From positions 1-38,129 of the forward strand of contig NZ_QUAC01000482.1 in NCBI RefSeq assembly GCF_003389455.1: a DNA stretch of 38,129 nt. Reading direction: 5' to 3'. The translations under genes and the position numbers were made by a program. Below the pieces are notes generated by a model that ran no database searches, was not told the DNA's origin, and saw only the letters and a program-made list of their open reading frames with translations. This document shows positions 16,791-24,531 of the stretch, one piece after another (position 1 is the stretch's first letter; each line of letters starts with the position of its first letter). Source of the stretch: Streptomyces inhibens. GTDB taxonomy: Bacteria > Actinomycetota > Actinomycetes > Streptomycetales > Streptomycetaceae.

Positions 16791-17659
16791 AAGGGCTGTC
16801 CCGTAACTGCTGGTCGCGGGTGAGATGATCTTGCTGTGGCGGGTGTGATCACGGCGTCGGAGCCTTCCTGGATAGCCCCGGTTCACGGGGCTGAGCCCTC
16901 GTCAGTTCGGCAGTTGATCACCGTTGCGGCGAGAGGGTGCGGACCCCGTGCGCAAGGGCCGGCCGTGGAGTCTGCCGTTGGAGGACCGGGTGCTGCTGGT
17001 CGCCGCGTACTGGCGCACCAACCTGACTCTGCGGCAGCTGGCACTGCTGTTCGGGGTGTCGGAGTCGGCAGCCGACCGCGTCATCGACCACCTCGGGCCC
17101 ACGCCGGCACTGCAACAGCGCAAGGGGTTCCGCAAGGACACCGTGCTGATCGTGGACGGCACCCTGGTCCCCACACGTGATCACGGTGTTGCCGAGCAGT
17201 CGAAGAATTACCGGTACTCGACCAACCGCCAGGTCGTGATCGATGCCGACACCCGGCTCGTCGTCGCCGTCGGCCGGCCGCTGCCCGGCAACCGCAATGA
17301 CTGCAAGGCGTGGGAGCTGTCCGGTGCCAAGGAAGCCGCCGGCCGCACCACGGTCATCGCGGACGGCGGCTACCGGGGAACCGGCCTGGTCATCCCACAT
17401 CGCCGCGAACGCGGCCAGGCCGAACCCCGGCCTGGAAGGAAGAGCACAACGCCTCCCACCGTAAGGTCCGCGCCCGAGCCGAGCATGCCTTCGCCCGCAT
17501 GAAGACCTGGAAGATCCTGCGTGACTGCCGTCTCAAGGGCGACGGCGTTTCACCACGCGATGCTCGGCATCGCCCGCCTGCACAACCTCACCCTCGCGGG
17601 ATAACGGGCGAACGGACAGGTCATCGAGCACGCGAAAGATCAATTACGGGACAGCCCTT
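16791..17659 (+). mobile_element. IS element (about 869 bp) with AAGGGCTGTCCCGTAA ends
   Basis: 16-bp perfect terminal inverted repeats at 16791-16806 and 17644-17659, with TA at each outer edge (16790-16791, 17659-17660). The interior carries one transposase gene of the DDE_Tnp_4/IS5-like type, now frameshifted. Its ends match those of the 221-bp MITE at 11.7 kb. It is inserted between the small-peptide unit and the regulator pseudogene. Confidence 0.85.
16836..17604 (+). pseudogene. Frameshifted IS5-like (DDE_Tnp_4) transposase
   Basis: The gene begins with GTG at 16836 (MAGVITASEPSWIAP), shifts frame more than once before about 16925, continues as RREGADPVRKGRPWSL to about 17430, and shifts again into AWKEEHNASHRKVRARAEHAFARMKTWK, ending LHNLTLAG at 17604. 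The N-terminal helix-turn-helix (LRQLALLFGVSESAADRVI), the catalytic VDGTLVPTRDH and IADGGYRGTG segments and the C-terminal glutamate region (ARAEHAFARM) can all be found. With at least two to three frameshifts no single functional protein can be made. The element is presumably immobile unless served in trans. Confidence 0.82.
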
Positions 17660-17716
17660 AGGCAGCGGGAGAAGATTAACGACGCCAGGCAAGACTGAGT
17701 TGGTATGGAAGCGGCC

Positions 17717-18937
17717 TCAGTCCTCAGTGGCTCCTTTCCGGTGCCCTCGGCTTGCTCGAGTATCTCGGCCAGTCTCTGCCAGATTTCGGCGGCCGGGTTC
17801 GAGGTTCGCAGTCCGGCGTGCGTCCTCGCCGGGCTGCTTGAGCTGGGCAAGCCCCTTCTCTTGGTGGCCTTCCAAGACCATCGGCAGGCTCGAGGGTCTG
17901 CAGTCGGACCCGGCCCTGCAAGTGACCCTCAGGGTGTCGAAGTCCAGCCGGACCAGGACAGCCCGAGCATCTGCGAACCGCCCTTCTGCGTACGCGAGAT
18001 GCGCCTGCAGCGTCAGGAGTTCCAGCTGCTGAACTGGCGTACCGACGAGTGTGAGCGCCGCTTCCGCCTCTACCAGGCTTGCGCGGGCCGGCGCAGTCAG
18101 GGGCGGACTGCCCTGCAGATACTGAGAAGTCGCGGCAAGCCCCAACCGAGCCCACAGCAGTGGATCGACACGACTGTTGAGGGCTTCCATTGCCTGCCTG
18201 AGCAGATCGCGAGCCGCCTCGTCGTCCGCCTGGCGGAAGTGGATGGTCGAGGCCGCCCACGGTGCTCGACACGCATGGTGTCCGATCTGTCCGGCACGAG
18301 CTCCACGAGCTCTTCCACATGCGCCCGGGCATCCGGTAGTCGGCCAGCCTCTGCCTCGGCCGAAGTCAGTATCAGCAGCGCATTGCCGGTGTCGGACACA
18401 GATGCCTCCGCGTGTTTCGCCACCTGGTGAGCGCTCATGGCAAGGTCGAGCGCTCGAGCCACCTGGCCGGACGACTGCAGACACCGTGCGAGTTGTGTCC
18501 TGGACCGGCACTGCAGGGTTGGGAGCTCGAGGTCACCTGCGATCTTGGGCAGGCCCTCCGGGTAGGCCACGGTGCGCTCACCACGCCGGTGCGAGTACCG
18601 GACGATCAGCCACAGGGCTTGCCAGCGGGTTCTCGTCCTGAGCCGTGAGCGGCACGTTGGCGAGGTCCTCGAACGCCTCGTCGGCCTCTGTGGAGGCCGT
18701 GATGCTCGGAGCCTGGGTAAGCGAGCCGCTGCTCGGCGGGGCGTCGAAGGTCGAGTGATCGGCCCCCAGCTGCTTGGCACGGCACGTGATCTCCCGCTCC
18801 GTGGGTTGCCGGGTGCCCGATTCCAGTCGCGACAAATACCCGTTGGAGATTCGGCGGCCTGCCAGCGCTGCCTGGGAGAGTCCCCGTTGCCGCCGCAGGG
18901 ATCTAATGCGTAGACCGAGGGACGTCTCCTGTGGCAT
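17717..18937 (-). pseudogene. Frameshifted paralogue of the XRE/TPR regulator
   Basis: The minus-strand reading starts at 18937 with MPQETSLGLRIRSLRRQRGLSQ and an intact HTH (RISNGYLSRLESGTRQPTE), clearly paralogous to the regulator at 9225-10472. Similarity continues along the whole protein but hops frames. A first shift follows AQDENPLAS (about 18600), where RWQALWLIVRYSHRRGE continues in another frame. A second comes near 18290 before WAASTIHFRQADDEAARDLL. Further shifts near 17910 and 17830 precede EIWQRLAEILEQ. The TPR half therefore cannot be translated as one chain. The first frame alone would give a 119-residue HTH-only protein, which could still bind DNA if expressed. The right end of the IS at 17659 lies just beyond its 3' end. 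Confidence 0.85.
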
Positions 18938-18991
18938 ATGAGTCCTGTATCAGCCCTTGATGCGCCACGCCCAAACCCTGAGGCAGGAGGA

Positions 18992-19084
18992 TTGCCGGAA
19001 ATATGCCCTATGTGAGCAGCAAGCTCAGTCTCTCCGCTGCGACATGGGCAACTACGGGAAAGCACCTTGCCAGCCGAGGGGCAA
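18992..19084. promoter_or_regulatory. TTGCC/GGCAA sites upstream of the regulator pseudogene
   Basis: TTGCC (18992-18996), GGGCAA (19046-19051), TTGCCA (19067-19072) and GGCAA (19080-19084). The last two form an inverted pair with an 8-nt spacer. This is the counterpart of the operator region upstream of the intact regulator. The rest of 18938-19387 holds no gene I can support. Confidence 0.5.
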
Positions 19085-19387
19085 CATCCTAGGTTCAGTG
19101 AGTCAAACGAGCGCCGAGGCCCCGTTCAGAGCTCTCTCCATCCTGCTTCCATGCGAATTTTCGTTGAGATGTCATGGGCGCGCCCACGTTGCGGGTATCC
19201 GGTGACTTCGAGGGCCTGATAACTACCAGTGTTTCGTCCTCGACCCGTCTATGACGTCGACCTGGAGGCATTGACCGTGGAATGGGGTCCGGGGCGGCGC
19301 GACCATAGGGTTCCCGACCGCCGACTAGGGAAGGGGCATCGCGGGGCTCAGCCTGAGGAGGTATGCACCGAGCCGGAGGGGAGTTAC

Positions 19388-19777
19388 ATGTCAGCTGTGG
19401 CACCAGACCAACTAGCCGTTCACCGAGATGCGTTCACGCCGATGGGCAACGCCACCTTCAGCCGAGTCACCATCGTCCCGACTGACCGCGTCAAACTGGC
19501 AGAGCGCCGCCCGGCTGGTGCCGTTCCTATCGCGATCTGGCGGATTCTGCCCTACTTGGTAGCTGCTGTGCTGCTATCACTGTCAGCCCTCGCCAACGAG
19601 CGTTGCCAACAACGTGATTTCCGTTGCCTTCGGAGCTTTGAGAAGAGGGCAACTACGTCGCAGGCAATCCAGAAAGACGTCGTCGAGGGCTCCGTTGAGG
19701 CCGTATTGCTCAGCCAGCGCACATTGGCATCGGGGGTAGGGGCAACAGCGAGCCTCGTGCGGCGCGGCTCGCAGTAA
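19388..19777 (+). CDS. Possible small membrane protein, unknown (129 aa)
   Basis: The ATG at 19388 has a strong ribosome site (GGAGGGGAG, four bases upstream) and opens 129 codons. One hydrophobic segment, IWRILPYLVAAVLLSLSALA (about residues 50-69), would span the membrane once; the rest is polar and matches no family I know. The second half overlaps the TTGCCAAC...GTTGCC repeats at 19603-19667, which elsewhere are intergenic, so either the gene is not real over its full length or the operator lies inside it. It could be a truncated remnant. The main evidence is the ribosome site and the single clear hydrophobic helix. Confidence 0.3.
   Translation: MSAVAPDQLAVHRDAFTPMGNATFSRVTIVPTDRVKLAERRPAGAVPIAIWRILPYLVAAVLLSLSALANERCQQRDFRCLRSFEKRATTSQAIQKDVVEGSVEAVLLSQRTLASGVGATASLVRRGSQ
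19603..19667. promoter_or_regulatory. TTGCC/GGCAA cluster ahead of the GS-ligase operon
   Basis: TTGCCAAC (19603-19610), TTGCC (19624-19628), GGGCAA (19647-19652) and GGCAA (19663-19667). The middle two form an inverted pair. The cluster lies 150-215 bases upstream of the start at 19817 and is the likely control region of the 19.8-21.6 kb genes. Confidence 0.5.
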
Positions 19778-19816
19778 GGGCCCCTACCCCATTCACTGAC
19801 CAGTGAAGGAGACTTG

Positions 19817-20200
19817 ATGGCGATGCTTTCGAGGAACGACGTACTTAATACTTCTCCCGTTGCTTTTCGGCTGGCGCATCACATCGAACGCGCGGCATCG
19901 TGCCCCCTGCCTGGTGTGGCCGATTCCGCACGATTGAGCCTCGCATGGACGGTGGTGCGGTGCGGAGGGACCGGAGGGCGAATGCTCCACGGCTACGTGC
20001 CACGAACAAGTACGGCCCTAAGGCCGTTGGTGATGCCAATAGCAGGAGACGACGCCGACCACTGGGCCCCCCAAAGCGAGCAGACTGTGGGAAGCACTCA
20101 GCAGCGAAGCTGGACGGGCGACCGCCCTCACTCGGTTTCCGCCCCGTCCGCAGACGCACTCCGGCCGTCGCTGCCGCTGCGCATCAGGAGCGCATCATGA
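19817..20200 (+). CDS. Small protein of unknown function coupled to the GS-like gene (127 aa)
   Basis: The ATG at 19817 has AAGGAG five bases upstream, and the TGA (20198-20200) overlaps the ATG of the glutamine-synthetase-like gene in an ATGA junction. Good ribosome site plus exact coupling are the arguments that it is real. The sequence (MAMLSRNDVLNTSPVAFRLA...) has no recognised motif; residues 70-127 are rich in S, P, Q and R and probably disordered. It may be a partner or leader of the ligase, or a decayed gene kept for coupling. Confidence 0.45.
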   Translation: MAMLSRNDVLNTSPVAFRLAHHIERAASCPLPGVADSARLSLAWTVVRCGGTGGRMLHGYVPRTSTALRPLVMPIAGDDADHWAPQSEQTVGSTQQRSWTGDRPHSVSAPSADALRPSLPLRIRSAS

Positions 20201-21597
20201 CCCTTGTCCATGCTGGCCGGGCGTCGTCATGGCTCCGCTCGGATCAGTCTCTCTCAAACAGGGACGACTTCGTGGATGGGGTGGAGTCCCTCCTCTCCAC
20301 GGTCGAGCGGAACGGTATCGAGATCGTCCGCTTCCTATGGGTTGACCACAACGGGGTACTTAGAGGTAAGGGGGTAGCGAGGGAAGCGCTCGCCGGCCGG
20401 CTGCGGTCCGGGGTCGGGCTGTCCACGGTGCGGCAGTCAGCGAGCTTGCTCGACCTGGCACAGCCTTGCCCGGGCTTTGAGGTGATGGACGAGGTCCGCA
20501 TTACTGCCGTCCCCAGCACCTTCACCCTGCTCTCGTACGCTCCAGGATCAGCGGCGGTGCTCTGCGACCTCCTGACCCGCGACGGGGCGCCCTGGGGTGC
20601 CTGCCCCCGGACATTCTTGCGCGATGCGGTCGACCGTGCCGCACACTTAGGCTTCGACGTCGTTGCCGCATTCGAGCCTGAGTTCACACTCCTGCGCGAC
20701 GAGGCGCTGCTCGACGACGGTCTGATGATGGACAGTGAGGCGTTCGACGTCACGAACGACTACGTTGTCGCGCTGATCCGAGCACTGCGCACAACAGGCA
20801 TGACCGTCGAGCAGTATCACCCAGAGGCATCGCCGGGCCAGCATGAGCTGACGGTCCGCCCTGCTCCCGCGCTCAGAGCAGCGGACAACCATGTGTGGCA
20901 GAGGGCCTTCACCCGAGGCGTGGCACGGGAGAGGGGCCTGCGCGCGACCTTTGCCCCGGTGCCCATGCCCGGACTGAGAGGCAACGGCAATCACGTCCAT
21001 CTCTCACTGTGGCGCGACGGCAACGCATTTGCTGCACCCACTGGCGGCCTCTCAGACGTGGCGCACCACTTCATCGCGGGAGTGCTGGCGCACCTGCCGG
21101 GGCTGACGGCACTACTGTGTGCGAGCGTCAACAGCTATGAACGTCTGATACGAGGCAACTGGGCGGGGGCGTTCGGCTGTTACGGGCCGGACAACCGCGA
21201 CGCCGCAATCCGCGTCCCATCGGCGCTACAGGGTGATGAGATCGGCACGACCAACGTCGAGGTGAAGCCATGCGACGCGACTGCCAACCCCTATCTGGCC
21301 CTGGGCGCGATTGTCTATGCGGGGATGGACGGCGTGGAGCGCCGGCTCGACCCAGGTGTTCCGCTGACAGCCGATCCAAATGGCCTGTCTGACGCCGAGT
21401 TGCGCCGTCGCGGGGTGACGACGCTGCCGAGGAGTCTTGCGGAGGCGGTGGATGCCCTTGAACGTGACGAGTTCCTTATGTCGGTGCTGGGCTCCCCACG
21501 TCGAGAGCTCTACACGACGATCAAGCGGGCCGACGTGCGAGACATGGCCAGGATGGATTCTGACAGTGTCTTCGCCTTGCATGCCAAGCGGTTCTGA
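20197..21597 (+). CDS. Glutamine synthetase-like ligase (466 aa)
   Basis: Type I/III glutamine-synthetase fold enzyme; relatives include PuuA-type gamma-glutamylpolyamine synthetases and other GS-like amide ligases in secondary metabolism. Metal/ATP motifs are visible: FEPEF (E160 and E162), the GNGNHVHLSLW block (N265-H266) and the C-terminal VEVKPCDATANPYLALGAI. The N-terminal beta-grasp part (IVRFLWVDHNGVLRGKGV) is also complete, so the enzyme looks functional. In-frame sequence upstream of the ATG lacks family similarity. AGGAG lies six bases before the start. One TTA codon is present (residue 151). It should activate a carboxylate as acyl phosphate and join it to ammonia or an amine, possibly glutamylating a free amine of an intermediate. 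Primary nitrogen assimilation is unlikely given the context. Confidence 0.9.
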   Translation: MTLVHAGRASSWLRSDQSLSNRDDFVDGVESLLSTVERNGIEIVRFLWVDHNGVLRGKGVAREALAGRLRSGVGLSTVRQSASLLDLAQPCPGFEVMDEVRITAVPSTFTLLSYAPGSAAVLCDLLTRDGAPWGACPRTFLRDAVDRAAHLGFDVVAAFEPEFTLLRDEALLDDGLMMDSEAFDVTNDYVVALIRALRTTGMTVEQYHPEASPGQHELTVRPAPALRAADNHVWQRAFTRGVARERGLRATFAPVPMPGLRGNGNHVHLSLWRDGNAFAAPTGGLSDVAHHFIAGVLAHLPGLTALLCASVNSYERLIRGNWAGAFGCYGPDNRDAAIRVPSALQGDEIGTTNVEVKPCDATANPYLALGAIVYAGMDGVERRLDPGVPLTADPNGLSDAELRRRGVTTLPRSLAEAVDALERDEFLMSVLGSPRRELYTTIKRADVRDMARMDSDSVFALHAKRF

Positions 21598-21968
21598 GAA
21601 CGTCCCTCCGCTCGGGGCCCTGGCCCTTCGGTCGAATCCGAGCTGGCCGCTATCTGGACCAGCTGGCGCAGGTTGGTGCTCCCGGCGACCTGGTTGTGGA
21701 AGAGACTGCCGATCTCCATGTTCCAGGGGCAAAGCGGTGCGCCGACAGGACGGTTGGCGCTGGACGGTTGCTGGGAGACAAGCGAACTGAAGCCTCGTCA
21801 GCTAATGCCGAACAAACTGCAGGTCAGTGTGATTGCGCGACTCTTGGCTCAGTGGGCCGGAGACAAGTGCATTGCCAAAGTACCGTCACGAACGGCCTGT
21901 GGAACTCGTCCTCGACAGTGGTTATTCCGCGTAGCTCTTCACTGTCCCACTTCGACCGGGAATTCTCC
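21598..21968. other. Intergenic region with one TTGCCA site
   Basis: No supportable gene. It contains a single TTGCCA (21872-21877) about 95 bases before the MFS start, without an inverted partner, so it is a weak operator candidate. A frame open from 21696 into the MFS gene has no transporter-like sequence before 21969. Confidence 0.4.
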
Positions 21969-23189
21969 ATGAAATCCTTCTGGCTGTTGACCGGAGCCAC
22001 AGCGATATCCACGGCCGGGAACACCTTTCTCTATCTGGCGGTCCCGTGGGCACTGGTCGACTCAACTGGTTCTAGCCTGCTGGCCGTTCTCAGTCTGGCT
22101 GCTCAGACGGCGCCCTACTTAGCCGCTCCCTTGCTCGGCGCTCTTATCGATCGGTATGACCGTCGATTCCTCATGGCTGTGGGGGAGACGACCCAAGGTG
22201 TCTGCGTTGCATTAATACCGCTACTACTCGCGTTCCGTATCACCGGCATGGTGTTCGTCGCGTTGTGTGTGATGGGGCTGGCAAAAGTGATCTCCGATGT
22301 GGCGGTTGGCTACGGCCTCATCCCCTCTCTGGTGCCCAGGGGTCGTTTAGATCAGGCATCGAGCTGGTTCAATTCCGCGCAGATGACGGCTCGGTTCGCA
22401 GGGCCGGCCCTGGCCGGACTGACCATCGCCTCCGTCGGGCCCCTGTGGGCGCTCGAGGTCGACGCAGCCACGTTCCTGATCACTACACTGACTGCGTTTC
22501 TTATTCCCCAGGTCGGCAAAGACGGCCAGGGTGACAGAGGCATGACTTCAATGAAGGCGTCGTTGCGTGAGGGAATTGCCTACTTCCGCTCGCGGTCGGA
22601 CCTGAAACGACTGACCTTCGCGGTCGCGCTGTACAACCTTGGTGCGGGAGCCTTAGAGCCCACCCTGCTCACAGTGGGCGTAGATCAGTGGAACTGGTCG
22701 TCCACGGCTCTGGGCGTCGCCGTTTCCTGTGGTGCGGTGGCCGCCGCGCTAGGGGCCTGGCTCAGTCCGATGGTGTTGCCCGGAAATGAGCGTCGCCACA
22801 GTCGCATCAGCATCTGGCTTGGCGCAGCCGCCTTCGGGGCTCTTGGCCTGCTTATTGGGACACCGATCGTGGTGGTTGTCGGGTTCTGCGTGCTGTGCTT
22901 CGGCGAGGGCGGCGTCAACGCTACGACTATGGCCTACCGGCAGCACGAGATTCCCAACGAGCTTTCCGGGCGGGTCAATGCAGTGATTCGCACGTTCATC
23001 ATGGGGGCTGTCCCGGTGTCGGCACTGATGCTCGGACTCACCGTAAATCTATCCGGAGCCTTGCGGGTCTTTTTCCCCGTCACCGTCACTGCGCTGTTGG
23101 CCCTGTTCGTGTGGACGATCCAGAGAAAGCGTTTAGAAAAGGCACCCACGACTCGGCTGATGCCTGTGAGTGAAGAGAGGTCCATGTGA
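21969..23189 (+). CDS. MFS transporter, drug-efflux type (406 aa)
   Basis: Major facilitator superfamily exporter of the inner membrane. The protein begins directly with the first transmembrane helix (MKSFWLLTGATAISTAGNTF) and alternates hydrophobic helices with short loops. The MFS motif-A-like loop is LIDRYDRRFL between helices 2 and 3. A long polar centre (KDGQGDRGMTSMKASLREGI) separates the two halves, giving about 10-12 helices. It resembles the enterobactin-exporter/macrolide-efflux group. The ribosome site is weak (GGGA). Five TTA codons make it the gene most likely to depend on bldA tRNA. It overlaps the ATP-grasp gene (TGATG). Export of the product and self-resistance is the expected role. 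Confidence 0.9.
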   Translation: MKSFWLLTGATAISTAGNTFLYLAVPWALVDSTGSSLLAVLSLAAQTAPYLAAPLLGALIDRYDRRFLMAVGETTQGVCVALIPLLLAFRITGMVFVALCVMGLAKVISDVAVGYGLIPSLVPRGRLDQASSWFNSAQMTARFAGPALAGLTIASVGPLWALEVDAATFLITTLTAFLIPQVGKDGQGDRGMTSMKASLREGIAYFRSRSDLKRLTFAVALYNLGAGALEPTLLTVGVDQWNWSSTALGVAVSCGAVAAALGAWLSPMVLPGNERRHSRISIWLGAAAFGALGLLIGTPIVVVVGFCVLCFGEGGVNATTMAYRQHEIPNELSGRVNAVIRTFIMGAVPVSALMLGLTVNLSGALRVFFPVTVTALLALFVWTIQRKRLEKAPTTRLMPVSEERSM

Positions 23190-24442
23190 TGAAGAACGTT
23201 CTGTTGATCAATTCCAATCGTGAGATCGCCGCCCGAATGCTGCAGGATCGGAAAGACGTCCGACTCTCGGTCATCACCCCACCGAAACACCGGGACTACT
23301 ATGACGATGATACGGACGTCGAGGTGGTCGACTCCATTGCAGACCTGACCCAAGTTCGGCTGGCTGCGCTGCGCATCCGGGAGAGAAACCCATTCGAGTA
23401 TGTGGTATCTCCCGCAGAGTGGAGCATCCAGGCAGGAGGATACATACGCTCCTACTTCGGGCTTCCCGGAGTTGACTACAAGGTGGCCAACGCCTTCTCC
23501 AACAAGTACGTCATGAAACAGGAACTGGCAGCAGCGGGGCTTCCGGTGGCGCGCTTCCGCCTGCTGAGCCAACTCACCGACGCGCTGACCGTGGGGGACG
23601 ACCTCGGGTGGCCCATGGTGATCAAGCGAGCGTGCGGCGGTGGCTCCGGGTACGTCCTCGCCGTACATGATGCGGACCACCTTCGGTCGCTGGCCACCGA
23701 TAACAGCACAGCCCGGCTGCGTGCGGCGCCGTTCCCGATGATGGCGGAAGAACTCATCGACATAGAAGCCGAGTTCCACTGCGACGGCGTTGTGAGGGAC
23801 GGCAAGGTACGGTTTGCTCCTGTCTCCCGCTACTTCAAACCGGTGCTACGGAGCGTGGGCGGCGTGATTGGCTCTTACTCGCTGCCGGACGACCACCCGG
23901 AGACGCGCGTTGTCAGCGACCTGCATGACCGGGTTGTCGCCGCACTGGGCCTCACCGACGGCGTGACGCATCTGGAAGTCTTCAAGTCCTCGCACGGATA
24001 CCTGATCGGAGAGATCGCCTGCAGGCCTGGCGGCGGCGGAATACCCGAGCAGGTGCAGCACCAGTACGGCGTGGATCTCTGGAGCGTCTTCCTGGACGTC
24101 TCCATGGGGGAAACGGTCGACATCAACACGTCGCCGCGGTCGGACCACATGATCCAGTACATGCTCCCGCGGCCAGCTGGCACGGTAACCGCAATCACCC
24201 CCGCCGAGAGCCTGCTGTCGGTTCCCGGCGTCGTCTACGCCGACGTCAAGACCAAGGTTGGCGACCTCGTTGGCGGGCCGCTCGACTCCTCGATCTACGC
24301 GGGCGTTGTGGTGATGCGAGCTGAATCCGAGGCGCAGGTGCACGAACGCGTAGCCCAAATCGACGCTCGGTTCCGCGTCGAGGTCGCCAAAGACGGCAAG
24401 CGGCCCACTACGCCGGCCGCCGGCACCAGCGAGAGTGCATAA
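23189..24442 (+). CDS. ATP-grasp carboxylate-amine ligase (417 aa)
   Basis: ATP-grasp superfamily enzyme that forms an acyl phosphate and couples it to an amine, as in L-amino-acid ligases and the peptide-forming ligases of several antibiotic pathways. An N-terminal Rossmann-like part is followed by the ATP-grasp domain (about residues 105-310). This has NKYVMKQELAAAGLPV, the ATP lysine in WPMVIKRACGGGSGYV, and the metal-binding end HLEVFKSSHGYLIGEIACRPGGGG (the E...EI.CRPGG pattern). Length is normal. The ATG at 23189 overlaps the MFS stop by one base; a GTG at 23186 is an alternative. With the GS-like ligase and FemX-like transferase it forms a set of three amide-making enzymes, suggesting a dipeptide or amine-capping step off the assembly line. 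Substrates are unknown. Confidence 0.9.
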   Translation: MKNVLLINSNREIAARMLQDRKDVRLSVITPPKHRDYYDDDTDVEVVDSIADLTQVRLAALRIRERNPFEYVVSPAEWSIQAGGYIRSYFGLPGVDYKVANAFSNKYVMKQELAAAGLPVARFRLLSQLTDALTVGDDLGWPMVIKRACGGGSGYVLAVHDADHLRSLATDNSTARLRAAPFPMMAEELIDIEAEFHCDGVVRDGKVRFAPVSRYFKPVLRSVGGVIGSYSLPDDHPETRVVSDLHDRVVAALGLTDGVTHLEVFKSSHGYLIGEIACRPGGGGIPEQVQHQYGVDLWSVFLDVSMGETVDINTSPRSDHMIQYMLPRPAGTVTAITPAESLLSVPGVVYADVKTKVGDLVGGPLDSSIYAGVVVMRAESEAQVHERVAQIDARFRVEVAKDGKRPTTPAAGTSESA

Positions 24443-24450
24443 CAGCCTCT

Positions 24451-24506
24451 GGAGACCGCCTACACGCTGCAGCGAACACGCCCACCTTCGAGCCTTGGCG
24501 GTCTCC
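24451..24506 (+). terminator. 10-bp inverted repeat between ATP-grasp and FemX-like genes
   Basis: GGAGACCGCC (24451-24460) and GGCGGTCTCC (24497-24506) are perfectly complementary with a 36-nt loop. They fill the 89-bp gap between the two genes. It may be a partial terminator or processing site that lowers expression of the downstream operon. Confidence 0.5.
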
Positions 24507-24531
24507 GCCGACACACAGTCAGGAGTTACTA

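Noticed and set aside
18957..19205. 82-codon plus-strand frame upstream of the regulator pseudogene
   Set aside because: No ribosome site at its start, it runs across the TTGCC/GGCAA sites, and its composition is not gene-like.
19900..20196. N-terminal extension of the GS-like protein
   Set aside because: Arg/Pro-rich, without GS-family similarity, and the ATG at 20197 has a good ribosome site and the ATGA coupling.
21696..21968. N-terminal extension of the first MFS transporter
   Set aside because: No hydrophobic helices or family similarity before the ATG at 21969; polar sequence in an intergenic region with a TTGCCA site.
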